DNA of 64,000 nucleotides from an uncultured Bacteroidales bacterium (GTDB taxonomy: Bacteria; Bacteroidota; Bacteroidia; Bacteroidales; UBA932): the NCBI GenBank assembly GCA_944326335.1, contig CALVDM010000006.1:1-64000 (forward strand), given 5' to 3'. The notes below the pieces were generated by a model that did not search any database, was not told the DNA's origin, and saw only the letters and a list, made by a program, of their open reading frames with translations. Position 1 is the stretch's first letter; each line of letters opens with the position of its first letter. The position numbers and the translations under genes were made by a program. Of this stretch, positions 45,601-54,087 are shown one piece after another.

Positions 45601-45801
45601 ACGTTTGCAGGGGAGAAGCTTAAGAAGGCAGGGTTCTCTTCCATAAAGCTCAGCCTCAATGCCGACAACCTGTTCGTATGGACAAAGTACAGCGGCATGG
45701 ACCCGGATGTCAGCTCATCGAACGCCCTGTTCACCGGATTCGACAGACTGTCCTATCCTAAGGCAAGGTCCTTCACATTCGGGGTCAACCTGTCATTCTG
45801 A
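42613..45801 (+). CDS. SusC/RagA-family TonB-dependent transporter
   Basis: A 1062-aa outer-membrane glycan importer. Signal peptide ending TAFAQ, a carboxypeptidase-like domain (VVTGTVTDDNGEPLIGAGV), a LEDAVVIGYG TonB-box region, the plug (GHVAGLNITSQSGEPGAG, IKIRGNNSINAG, VLKDATATAIYGARGANG), and a barrel ending TFGVNLSF. Forms a complex with the SusD protein encoded ten bases downstream. The hydrolases around it define the polysaccharide locus. Confidence 0.95.
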   Translation: MNIFFRMMLSAVLMLSAVTAFAQDVVTGTVTDDNGEPLIGAGVTYKGTTVGVVTDLDGRYSIKRMPGETLQFSSIGMTSKEVQVSDQKEINVRLETDNLVLEDAVVIGYGTLSRSDLTGSVSSFKSEELAKTGSSNVVGALQGHVAGLNITSQSGEPGAGFNIKIRGNNSINAGTTPLFVIDGMQMDISSGEIATTTSTGSGTFDPMSFINPNDIESIEVLKDATATAIYGARGANGVIIITTKSGLSGADRTVVNFSASVGISNVPKYIQMLNPQEYVDYRFSRRDYGWSGYGVDTNGDGEADTPMDASGMEYFDWQKLLYRTAVTQDYNLSVNAVASKKTQLLVSLGYLNQDGLVVNNDYQRYTGRIKLDHSISDKVKIGASVNYGRTISNGAVSSGGGELGYSGLIQLIYLRRPVDFYTEGDSQDNMGSYSLLDCVTDETYRKTVYSRVAGNAYLDWKIIDDLTFRAQISGNTSNSKGMEFYSKESMWGYSKNGYGRIKTVDTYGWNASATLTYNKTFKEKHNLSAMLGVEMNAYSSENLTIGAYDFTDASTGVFDISKGGIQEAPVESIGMSTMMSMFGRAEYNYDQRYYISFNMRADGSSKFMPGSRVGYFPSVALAWRLSEEPFMESAGWLDQFKLRFSVGASGNDRISNYATMALMTTNYYAINGTEVMGMAPSSSANSNLKWETTYQYDLGFDFSVLNNRINLMADIYYKDTRDMLYRATLPAQTGYVEQWQNLGRVENKGIEVSLNTYNIQTRNFSWATNVTFDLSRNKVLDIGGIEYTSVNISHGQLSNDISRIMVGQPIGIGYGYVADGNYQLTDFVAIDKVGNRFEHPEEIVTSDNIDNYDFELKPGVVKINSVTPQPGDRKYKDFDGDNEVTTADRQVISDSNPDFTMGFGNTFTYKNFELTLFFEGVYGRDIMNEFKLRSESGQSGGTQYNNLRAEAWHGRWTPENSSNTYSRLLNQTNSWTSSYYVEDGSYIRFKTLSFAYTFAGEKLKKAGFSSIKLSLNADNLFVWTKYSGMDPDVSSSNALFTGFDRLSYPKARSFTFGVNLSF

Positions 45802-45810
45802 GAATAGTTG

Positions 45811-47700
45811 ATGAAATCCAAACATTATTGCAGCACAATGAGAAAGACATTGACATACATATTATCAATCGCTGTCGCAGGGGCTTCCGCAATCTCATGC
45901 GAGAACGCAAAGTTCCTCGACCAGTACCCGTACTCGCAGACCTCGCCCGAGAACTTCTTCGATTCGGAGAACTCCATCTACATGGGACTTGTCTCGTGTT
46001 ACGAGATAATCAACGGGCACAAGATACCGGGGGCGAGCTATGTGCAGAGGGGAAGCTACGGACAGGGCCTGCTGTACGTGATGAACAGCCCTTCCGACGA
46101 CATGGTGGCTGCCACATCCTCGTCCGATGAAGGTCTCGAGATGATGTGGGGCAACTACAACGAGAGCACAAGGTGCGTGCGCGACACATGGAAGGTGATG
46201 TACACCGGCATCAACAGATGCAACACCATCCTGCACTACATCGACAGGGTGGACATGGACGAAGCCACCAGGACCCAGTACATAGCCGAGACACGTTTCC
46301 TGAGGGCCTTCTTCTACTACCATCTTGCATGGAACTTCGGAGGAGTGCCTATAGTCGAGGCATACGACTCGGACGGCCAGGAGCCGCGCTCATCCCTCAA
46401 GGATGTCTATGACCATATATTCGCGGACCTTGACTTCGCATACCAGAACCTCAACACGACAGGCATCCTCCAGACATCCTCTGCCAACAAGTACACGGCG
46501 GCCGCCTACACGGCCCGCATCTGCAACTATCTTGCGGCCTGCAAGAATAACAACGTGGGAGCGGAACTTGTCGCCGAGCAGCCCCTGAACGATTTTTCGT
46601 TCGTGGATGCCGATGCCATGTACAAGAAGTCCAAACTGGCCTGCGAAGACATAATCAACAATTCATCGTATAAGCTGATTCCGGACTACACCAACCTTTT
46701 CCGCGAGACCACAAAGACACAGCAGTACCAGGAATGCCTCCTTCTCGCCGAGCAGCCGCTGTCCGGGTCGGAAGGATACTGGCCGAACAGCTACTATCTG
46801 CCTTCTCCGACATGCAATACCGATTCTCCGACAGTTTACGGAGGACGTTTCGTGCCTACTCCGAGGGCGTTCTACATGTACAGCCCTAAAGACCCGAGGC
46901 GCGACCACAACTTCACCGGAAGGCTGCAGGATTTGCACAAGGACGGTACTCCGGGAAAGATAGAGGTGACTGTGGACGGCTATACATACTACAATCCGGA
47001 CCCGCCTCGCACTGAAATCACCGTGAAGGACGAACACGGCGAGGACGTGCTCGGACCTGACGGACAGCCGCTGAAAGAGGACCATCCGCTCTATGACAGC
47101 GAGACCCAGACATACATGCCTATCGCCGGAATCCAGCTTTGTGCCGGGAAGTTCAGGCTCTGCAAGATAGACCAGCTCCAGAGGACATATCAGCAGCATG
47201 CCCTGTCCTATCCGCTCATCCGCCTTGCAGACGTGTATCTCATGTATGCCGAGGCTCTTGCCTTCGGTCAGGACAAGAATGAGGCTTTGGCCCGTGCCCA
47301 GCTCAGGACTGTGCTTTTGAGGGCGGTCAACAACAACGAGACCCTCTGCGACGAGCTCATGACATACTATCACAGGGATAATTTTCTCGACGAACTTCTC
47401 GAAAGCCGCGAGAGGGAGCTTATATTCGAGTTCTCCCGCAAATGGGACCTCATCCGTTTCAATCTCATGGACGAGAAGATATCCAGCCTCAGTGAAGATA
47501 TGGTCGTGGAGAAACTTGTCGAGGACACCGAGTCTCCTGACTATATCAACCCTGACTACCTGAAATTCCAGTCCGACGGCTACCTGAAACTCGGTATCCC
47601 TACCATAAAGCAGAACTGGCAGCCTCACAAGATATGGCTTCCGATATCCGAGGAGCAGATAGGCGTGAACAAGAAGCTCACCCAGAATGCCGGCTGGTGA
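45811..47700 (+). CDS. SusD/RagB-family surface glycan-binding lipoprotein
   Basis: A SusD lid protein of 629 aa, longer than most (about 500-560). Two starts are possible: 45811, or the ATG at 45838, which gives a tidier signal peptide MRKTLTYILSIAVAGASAISC with the lipidated Cys at its end. TPR-like helices (TRFLRAFFYYHLAWNFGGVPI) and the C-terminal family motif ESRERELIFEFSRKWDLIRF are clear. A ~60-residue insertion rich in Pro, Asp and Glu around KIEVTVDGYTYYNPDPPRTE extends the binding face. Confidence 0.93.
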   Translation: MKSKHYCSTMRKTLTYILSIAVAGASAISCENAKFLDQYPYSQTSPENFFDSENSIYMGLVSCYEIINGHKIPGASYVQRGSYGQGLLYVMNSPSDDMVAATSSSDEGLEMMWGNYNESTRCVRDTWKVMYTGINRCNTILHYIDRVDMDEATRTQYIAETRFLRAFFYYHLAWNFGGVPIVEAYDSDGQEPRSSLKDVYDHIFADLDFAYQNLNTTGILQTSSANKYTAAAYTARICNYLAACKNNNVGAELVAEQPLNDFSFVDADAMYKKSKLACEDIINNSSYKLIPDYTNLFRETTKTQQYQECLLLAEQPLSGSEGYWPNSYYLPSPTCNTDSPTVYGGRFVPTPRAFYMYSPKDPRRDHNFTGRLQDLHKDGTPGKIEVTVDGYTYYNPDPPRTEITVKDEHGEDVLGPDGQPLKEDHPLYDSETQTYMPIAGIQLCAGKFRLCKIDQLQRTYQQHALSYPLIRLADVYLMYAEALAFGQDKNEALARAQLRTVLLRAVNNNETLCDELMTYYHRDNFLDELLESRERELIFEFSRKWDLIRFNLMDEKISSLSEDMVVEKLVEDTESPDYINPDYLKFQSDGYLKLGIPTIKQNWQPHKIWLPISEEQIGVNKKLTQNAGW

Positions 47701-47702
47701 TA

Positions 47703-47848
47703 GATGAGTTTTAAGGGGCAATCTGCTTAAAACTCATCTCTCCAGAGTAGTCAGTCATTTAAAAATGTCGGAAAGGCAAGCAGCGAACACCGTTGCGCCC
47801 GCACAGGGAGGGCCCCTTTAGGGAGGGGTGAGAGCGATGCCTTTCCGA
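47703..47848 (+). promoter_or_regulatory. Structured intergenic RNA between SusD and next lipoprotein
   Basis: A perfect 13-bp stem (47703-47715 with 47726-47738, ten-base loop) starts at the SusD stop. A second perfect 11-bp stem (47768-47778 with 47838-47848) encloses 59 nt that contain smaller GC-rich hairpins. There is no T-run, so these look like transcript-processing or stability elements rather than terminators. Confidence 0.6.
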
Positions 47849-47890
47849 TGATATAAGACAAATGAAAACCAACTTTTAACCAATACAACA

Positions 47891-50038
47891 ATGAAACGTT
47901 ACTTCTTATTATCGACAATGCTTCTTCTGGCTGTCGCAGCCTGCAAGAAGGACGAGATTACCGAAGGAGGAGACCCTGTGCCCGAGCCGGGTGCGACATA
48001 TCTTCTCGAAGGTACTGTCAACACTGAAGGCTTTGCCTGGAAAACCAATTCATCGGTTGGTCTCTATTCGGCAATGGACGCAGTCCGCATCATAAATAAA
48101 GAGTGCAAGATAGTGGGTTGGGCCGATACGACCCCTGTCTATGACGAAGAGGGTAACAACACCAACGACTACACCCCGTCCGAGTATGAAGGCAAGGCTG
48201 TGGCAAGGTTCAACACCCCGGCTCTCGACCTCGTGCAGGGAGAGAACAAGTTCATGGTCTACACTCCGTTCAACAGTGAACTCACATACACCGCAGGCAC
48301 TATCTACGGGCTCAGCATCGGCGACAACCAGCGTCAGACTGCTCCAAATGTCGCAGCAGACTGCTTTGCGATAGGTTATGCGACCGGCACCCCGGGAGTG
48401 GACGAGGCTTTCAAGTTCGAGCTGAATCCTGTGACCGCCCTCGCTCAGGTGAAGATAGGTTCTTCCGAGTTCGCCGGCTACAGTCCGCAGAAGGTCTCCA
48501 TCTATGACGATACCGGCACAACCATCGCCGGCGGTTTCAACATCAATGTGGAGACCAACGAGATACAGCCTGTCGGCGACCCTCTCACTTCGGTTGCAGT
48601 CACTGTACAGAATCCGGTTGCGCTTGCTTCCGGGCAGACACAGAACCTTTATCTGAACATCCTTCCGGCAGATTTCAGCACCAAGCCGGTGTGGGTGGTT
48701 GTGGAACTTGTGGATGCTGCCGGCGGGAAAGTGACCATCCCTACGCAGCAGACCGGCCTCAAATTCACTGCAGGCAAGACCACAGTCATAGACCTTTCCA
48801 ACCTGACGGCGGAGGACAACGATGCCGGCGCATGGTACTGCCCTGACGACAGCCGTATCCTCTCCGGACTCGGCTATGCATACGGCCAGGCCAACACATT
48901 CTTCATCCAGTGCAAGAACGGAAGCACGTATAACGGTGCCACATATTCTCCGAATGCCGAAATTCCGGACGAGGTGGTCATCGACTACCGCGTCCGCGGC
49001 AACTTCGCGAGCATCACCGAGGACATGAAGCCTGAAGGCGTGACATTCGAGTGGTTCAAGCTCTCTGACGGAAGACTGTACACTCCGAGGACGACCGATT
49101 ATACATCTTCTAATGTGGTGATAAGTGAAGATACATTCACCGTAACTCCGGACGAGGCCAAACACACCGTTACCGTAAAGAATACAGGCTCATTCGCCGG
49201 CGCCCCTATCCTCGTGATGAAGAAAAACGGTAAAATCCTCTGGGCATGGTCCTTCTGGAACGTGGCTGCCGACGGCACATCCATCGACCCAGTGACTGTT
49301 GGCAACTACAAGTTCGCCCCTATGGATTTGGGTCAGCCTACGACGAATGCCGATGCATGGACTGCGAATAACAAATATCCGATGTTCAGCATGAACCTTC
49401 TGTACCAGTGGGGCCGTCCATACCCTATATTCTGGACCAAATTCTGGTCAATAGACGGTCTCGGAAACACAAAGGCGGCAAATGTACCAGGTGTCTACGG
49501 CCCGATGACATTGTCTGAATCCCTTTCATCAGTAGGTATGATTATAAATCATCCGGAGGACCAGAATATGTCTGACTGGACTTCTGACACAGACAATCTG
49601 CTCTGGGGGTCTGAAAGCCTTGAGGAAGACGGGGCGAAGACCATCTACGACCCGTGCCCTAAGGGTTGGAAGGTCGTGTCCGGTCCGGCACTCGCCGCAC
49701 TTCTCGCAAATACTCCTTCGTATGTCACGGACGGAGAAAAATATTCAATGACATTGGGTGGCGTCACATTCTATAATAACGGTTATTGCAATGCCAAAAT
49801 TCCTGCAAACGGAAATCCGGCCGGGGATACTACTGCAGATCGTCCTACGAACATGCAGTTTGCCAACGGACAGTCCAACAGGGGATGGATGTGGTGCAAT
49901 GTGGCAGGAGATCTGCAGGGACAGTCACTGTACTGGACGTCTCCTAAATTCAATTCTCCGGAAGACCCTCGTATGGCATCATTCAACAAGAGCACGGTGA
50001 TGTCTGTCAGATGCATCGTCGACAATGACAAGAGGTAG
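47891..50038 (+). CDS. Fimbrillin-like / FISUMP-domain surface lipoprotein
   Basis: A 715-aa lipoprotein (lipobox AVAAC, Cys18) in the place of SusE/SusF. The first ~300 residues resemble Mfa-like fimbrillin sandwiches (WKTNSSVGLYS, GENKFMVYTPFNSEL, FNPVTALAQVKI-type core, LPADFS). The C-terminal ~270 residues are Trp-rich and match the Fibrobacter-type major paralogous (FISUMP) domain: TIYDPCPKGWKVVSG and a closing VMSVRCIVDND. It is probably a surface glycan-binding protein; the ligand is unknown. Confidence 0.7.
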   Translation: MKRYFLLSTMLLLAVAACKKDEITEGGDPVPEPGATYLLEGTVNTEGFAWKTNSSVGLYSAMDAVRIINKECKIVGWADTTPVYDEEGNNTNDYTPSEYEGKAVARFNTPALDLVQGENKFMVYTPFNSELTYTAGTIYGLSIGDNQRQTAPNVAADCFAIGYATGTPGVDEAFKFELNPVTALAQVKIGSSEFAGYSPQKVSIYDDTGTTIAGGFNINVETNEIQPVGDPLTSVAVTVQNPVALASGQTQNLYLNILPADFSTKPVWVVVELVDAAGGKVTIPTQQTGLKFTAGKTTVIDLSNLTAEDNDAGAWYCPDDSRILSGLGYAYGQANTFFIQCKNGSTYNGATYSPNAEIPDEVVIDYRVRGNFASITEDMKPEGVTFEWFKLSDGRLYTPRTTDYTSSNVVISEDTFTVTPDEAKHTVTVKNTGSFAGAPILVMKKNGKILWAWSFWNVAADGTSIDPVTVGNYKFAPMDLGQPTTNADAWTANNKYPMFSMNLLYQWGRPYPIFWTKFWSIDGLGNTKAANVPGVYGPMTLSESLSSVGMIINHPEDQNMSDWTSDTDNLLWGSESLEEDGAKTIYDPCPKGWKVVSGPALAALLANTPSYVTDGEKYSMTLGGVTFYNNGYCNAKIPANGNPAGDTTADRPTNMQFANGQSNRGWMWCNVAGDLQGQSLYWTSPKFNSPEDPRMASFNKSTVMSVRCIVDNDKR

Positions 50039-50054
50039 GCCGCTGTAATCATGC

Positions 50055-50115
50055 CAACGCTGTGGTTGAATGCACTGCCTCATAACATTATGTCGGTGCT
50101 GGCGCCACAGCGTTG
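50055..50115 (+). promoter_or_regulatory. Inverted repeat ahead of the GH89 gene
   Basis: A perfect 11-bp inverted repeat (50055-50065 with 50105-50115) with a 39-nt loop lies 16 nt after the preceding stop codon. The 198-nt gap to the GH89 start also contains shorter palindromes around 50158-50170. No terminator T-run and no promoter box were found. Confidence 0.5.
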
Positions 50116-50236
50116 TCCTGCAATTATTGTCGGAAGTGTGCGGTGTGAGCACTGTCGGCCCCGTAGGGGTTGTATTCCAGTGCGAGCGCCGCATACTCCC
50201 GATAATGCGTACTCCCGGCAATTTGAAAATACCATC

Positions 50237-52795
50237 ATGAATACGAGAAACCCCATAATCATAATCCTGGCATCTCTGTTGCCGCTCTTCTCATGCACCG
50301 ATGACGGAGCCGGCTTGTCCACGGCACCTGCGCAAGGTGTGATAGAACGTTTTGTCGGGGAAATGCCCGGCAATGTTTCCCTTGTGCTCGACCCTTCCCT
50401 GGAGAAGGACGGATGCGACGCCTACCGTTACAGCGTCCGCCGCGGAAGACTGACGGTCGAAGGCAGCTCCCAGGTGGCTCTGTGCAAGGGCTTCCATGAC
50501 TATGCAAGGCGGCATGGCATCGGTGTCAAGACATGGAGCGGCACCCGCTGCGACTGGCCGGAAACACTGCCCGAGGCAAGAAGCGGCAAGGTCGTGTCTC
50601 CTTTCATGCATCACCTTTTCTACAATGTGTGCACCTTCGGCTACAGCATGCCGTACTGGACGTGGGATGAGTGGTCCGACGAGATAGACTGGCTCGCCCT
50701 GCACGGATTCGACATGCCTCTCGCACCGGTTGCCGGAGAAGCCATATTCGCCCGCGTATGGAGGGACATGGGGCTTTCGGACGAGGAGATAGACGAGTAT
50801 TTCACCGGTCCGGGGCATTTCCCGTGGATGAGGATGGGAAACATGACCGCGCTCGACGGAGCTCCTTCAAAAGAATGGCATGAGGCCCAGATAGAGCTGC
50901 AGCATAAAATCATCGGCAAGATGAGGAGTCTGGGCATGGACCCCGTGTTCCAGGGCTTCGCAGGCTTTGTCCCGAAGGCGATGGAGAGACATTACCCGGG
51001 AATAGACCTGACCGTGACAAACTGGAGCGGGTTCGAGAACTACATGCTGTCCCCTCTCGACAGCCTTTTCCCTGAAATCCAGAAAAGATACATAAAGGAA
51101 TGGGAAAAAGAGTTCGGAAAGGGAAAATATTACCTTGTGGACAGTTTCAACGAACTCGACATACCTTTCGGCGAGAAGGGAAGCCCGGAAAGGGCGGAAC
51201 TGCTCGGGAAATACTCCTCCACCATCTACGGCTCCCTCTCTGCAGCGAATCCTGACGCCGTGTGGGTGATGCAGGGATGGATGTTCGGCTACCAGAGGGA
51301 TATCTGGGACCCGGAAAGCGTCGAAGCCTTGCTTTCCGGCGTGCCGGACGACAGGATGCTCATAATCGACCTTGCCGTGGATTTCAACCGTTTCATCTGG
51401 CAGAACAGGAAGAGCTGGGAATACATCCCCGGCATGTACGGAAAGGGCTGGATATATTCCACCACCCCGAATTTCGGGGGCAGGACGGCTGCCATCGGCA
51501 ATATCGAAAGCTATCTCAACGGCCATCTTGAAGCGTTGGGCAGCAGCACGAAAGGCAATCTTGCCGGTTTCGGGGTGTCTCCGGAAGGAATAGAGCAGAA
51601 CGAGGTCCTGTATGAAGCCTTGTCGGATGCCGGATGGAGGGACACTCCTGCAGACCTGCAGAAGTTCCTCGAGGAATACTCAGCGGCCCGGTACGGAGAA
51701 TGCAACGGAGGTGTCGCGGAGTTCTGGAAGGAGATGGTGCAGGGCCCTTATGGGGAATGCACGAACAATGCGAGATATCGCTGGCAGATGCGTCCGGTGG
51801 ACTCGAGGGTGCCTACCATGGGTATAGACGGGCATTTCTTCAAGGCCGTGGAGTCTTTCCTCTCGTCAGCCGGAGAGCTCGGAGACAATCCGCTGTACAG
51901 GGATGACGCCGTGGCATACGCCGCGATGTATCTCGCTGCAAAGGCGGATATCCTTCTCGACACCATCGAGTGTGGCTATGTCTATGGACGCTGGAAAAAT
52001 GCCCCCGGGGAGCTGAAGTCTCTCGAAGACAGATTCCTGAGTCTGCTGACGGAGTGTGACAGGCTTCTGGAGTCGCATCCCGTGTTCCGTCTTGAAAGGT
52101 GGTCGGGCAAGGCTCTGAAATCCGCGGAGACGGCTGCAGACAGTGCCGCATTCCTCAAGGAGTCGAGGCGTCTCGTCTCGGTGTGGGGAGGACCGAATCT
52201 CTGTGACTATTCGGCAAGACTCTGGTCGGGACTCATAAGGGACTGGTATATCCCGCGCTGGGAAAGGTATTTCAGCACGAGGGCTGCGCTCGAGAGAGGC
52301 TCGGGATATTACCCGGACTTCAGGGCAGAGGAAGAGCGGTTCCATGCTGCGGACGGCATTTCGGCTGTGGAGCCGTATGAAGACCCTCTTGCCGCTGCAC
52401 TCAAGGCCGTGTCCGAGGCTTCGGGCATCTCAGGCGGCAGCATCGGCAGGCAGGACGGGCTTTTCGGATATGTGAGCCGTTACGATTTCAGCAAGCCCAT
52501 GATATGGAAGACATTCACCGTGAGGGATTTTGATTTCAGGCCGGCAAAGGCCGTGACGGTGTCCCATGTCTGCGGCGGCGATTCCCTTTTTGTGCGCCAG
52601 CTGAATTTCTCGAGCCACAACGACAAGCTCGGGACCGTTGAGGTGAACCTCTGGATTTCGCCCGGGGAGACATTGGAGATTCCGATGGAAGGAGTCATGA
52701 AATTGCCTGAACTGGCAAAGGAAGTCGGTGTGCAGGCCGTGGTCAGGGGACACAAGGCTGCGGATGCATCTCTCGTCTTCGGTTTTAAACGTTGA
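50237..52795 (+). CDS. GH89 alpha-N-acetylglucosaminidase lipoprotein
   Basis: An 852-aa enzyme of the NAGLU family that removes terminal alpha-linked N-acetylglucosamine. A lipoprotein signal (LFSC, Cys20) is followed by the small N-terminal domain, a TIM-barrel with HHLFYNVCTFGYSMPYWTWDEW and RMGNMTALDG, and a helical C-terminal domain. The two catalytic glutamates can be placed: Glu306 in VDSFNE and Glu450 in VSPEGIEQN, close to human Glu316 and Glu446. The start at 50237 gives the signal peptide; the longer reading frame crosses the structured gap. Natural substrates of the family include GlcNAc-alpha-1,4-Gal on mucins and heparan fragments. Confidence 0.9.
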   Translation: MNTRNPIIIILASLLPLFSCTDDGAGLSTAPAQGVIERFVGEMPGNVSLVLDPSLEKDGCDAYRYSVRRGRLTVEGSSQVALCKGFHDYARRHGIGVKTWSGTRCDWPETLPEARSGKVVSPFMHHLFYNVCTFGYSMPYWTWDEWSDEIDWLALHGFDMPLAPVAGEAIFARVWRDMGLSDEEIDEYFTGPGHFPWMRMGNMTALDGAPSKEWHEAQIELQHKIIGKMRSLGMDPVFQGFAGFVPKAMERHYPGIDLTVTNWSGFENYMLSPLDSLFPEIQKRYIKEWEKEFGKGKYYLVDSFNELDIPFGEKGSPERAELLGKYSSTIYGSLSAANPDAVWVMQGWMFGYQRDIWDPESVEALLSGVPDDRMLIIDLAVDFNRFIWQNRKSWEYIPGMYGKGWIYSTTPNFGGRTAAIGNIESYLNGHLEALGSSTKGNLAGFGVSPEGIEQNEVLYEALSDAGWRDTPADLQKFLEEYSAARYGECNGGVAEFWKEMVQGPYGECTNNARYRWQMRPVDSRVPTMGIDGHFFKAVESFLSSAGELGDNPLYRDDAVAYAAMYLAAKADILLDTIECGYVYGRWKNAPGELKSLEDRFLSLLTECDRLLESHPVFRLERWSGKALKSAETAADSAAFLKESRRLVSVWGGPNLCDYSARLWSGLIRDWYIPRWERYFSTRAALERGSGYYPDFRAEEERFHAADGISAVEPYEDPLAAALKAVSEASGISGGSIGRQDGLFGYVSRYDFSKPMIWKTFTVRDFDFRPAKAVTVSHVCGGDSLFVRQLNFSSHNDKLGTVEVNLWISPGETLEIPMEGVMKLPELAKEVGVQAVVRGHKAADASLVFGFKR

Positions 52796-52807
52796 TAAAA
52801 TTGAGGA

Positions 52808-53024
52808 GCAGGACCAAGTCCTGCGACAGGGCTCCCGGAGAGGTCGGGAGCGGTTCATGAGAATGTCCGGTGGACATTCGAAAGCGAGCAGAAATGAGGG
52901 TGACGCCCCTTGACAAGGGGCTGTCGCGCAGCGACCGGGGATTAAGACAAGGGGATTTCACGGAAATCCATAACGACTGTCCGACGAATCTTCCGGCGCT
53001 GAGTATAATAATCCGTCGGACAGT
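52808..53024 (+). repeat. Array of seven hairpins between GH89 and the next lipoprotein
   Basis: The gap 52796-53036 is packed with perfect small stems: 52808-52824 (7 bp), 52831-52851 (7 bp), 52861-52879 (8 bp), 52905-52921 (7 bp), 52923-52935 (5 bp), 52953-52969 (7 bp) and 52976-53024 (11 bp). Five of the seven have exactly three loop bases. The 52861-52879 hairpin and its flank recur, inverted, at 60945-60963. Confidence 0.8.
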
Positions 53025-53036
53025 TCGTTATTTGAT

Positions 53037-54083
53037 ATGAAACTGAAAATTTTATATATTGCCATACTGACCGCGCTGATGTCCTGCTGCTCCTGCGACA
53101 ATCAGGTTGACGACGGCGGGGAAGGCGAGGTAGTGGAAGACGGCACCTGCATGGTCAGGTTCGTCAAGGACGGGAGCAGCGAATACTTCAATGTAGCTGT
53201 CAGGGACCTTTACAAGGACTATATATGGTACGTGTTCAGAATCAACCATTACAATGACCACTCTGGCATGAAATACATGGACCTTTGGCGCATCGACTGG
53301 GCATACCAGGGCAGATGGGACAAAGAGACCGGAGAGATGACGGTCATCCTGGACAAGATAATCACCGACGGCGAGAGCGAGAGTGTGCTCAAGGACTACG
53401 GTGAGGGTCTGGGCACCTCGTCTCACATCGATACGGACGACTTCACGGGCGGGTTCCACGGTGACGAGAGGATAGACATCGAGGACGGATGCGGGGTCAC
53501 TTTCTACATCGATGACGCCGCCATCCCTGCCGAGAGCCTTGCGGAGTCGTTCGGCTGGAAGGTCTGCGACAAGTTCCATTATGTCCAGAATTCCACGATG
53601 CACAAGACAGCCCTGAAGTCCGGTGAAGACGGGGCGGCTGTCGAGTCCGACCACCATGTCATAGCAGACCACCTGAAGACCACGACATTCTCCGATTCAG
53701 GTTATCTTACGGAGAATACCATCGTCATGAGGGACAAGATAGATTTCTACTGGTATTCCGGGATATGCTGCGTGGGCACGAGTGTGGCCGTCAAGGGCTG
53801 CAACGAAGACATGCAGGCGGTCACATTCGACCGCTCGGGGGCCAACAGGCTTGACGGGACCGGAAAAGGCCTTTACATGGCGTGGAACGATGAAGCCGGC
53901 ATAGAAGTGCAGGTGAAGGCCGGCATGACCGAGGGGGCCGACGACAGCCAGTGCAGGATGTTCGTGTGGGACACTTCCAACTACGCCAAGTTCTACAGAC
54001 GCTACCCGGCCAACGGGGCATACAGGACTTCGGATGGTGAACGGTTCTCCTCTACGATGGATGTGCGTTTTGCTACAAGATGA
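53037..54083 (+). CDS. Lipoprotein of unknown family in the polysaccharide locus
   Basis: A 348-aa predicted lipoprotein (cysteines at 17, 18 and 20 after a hydrophobic signal; lipidated Cys uncertain). The mature chain is rich in Asp, Tyr and Trp and in beta-strand patterns (YFNVAVRDLYKDYIWYVFRINHY split over two strands, KIDFYWYSGICCVGTSVAVKG). No family is recognised. It ends four bases before the GH99-like/GH31 gene, so the two are surely co-transcribed. It could be a surface glycan-binding protein or an unknown hydrolase or lyase; composition favours a carbohydrate-binding beta-sandwich. Confidence 0.75.
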   Translation: MKLKILYIAILTALMSCCSCDNQVDDGGEGEVVEDGTCMVRFVKDGSSEYFNVAVRDLYKDYIWYVFRINHYNDHSGMKYMDLWRIDWAYQGRWDKETGEMTVILDKIITDGESESVLKDYGEGLGTSSHIDTDDFTGGFHGDERIDIEDGCGVTFYIDDAAIPAESLAESFGWKVCDKFHYVQNSTMHKTALKSGEDGAAVESDHHVIADHLKTTTFSDSGYLTENTIVMRDKIDFYWYSGICCVGTSVAVKGCNEDMQAVTFDRSGANRLDGTGKGLYMAWNDEAGIEVQVKAGMTEGADDSQCRMFVWDTSNYAKFYRRYPANGAYRTSDGERFSSTMDVRFATR

Positions 54084-54087
54084 CAAT

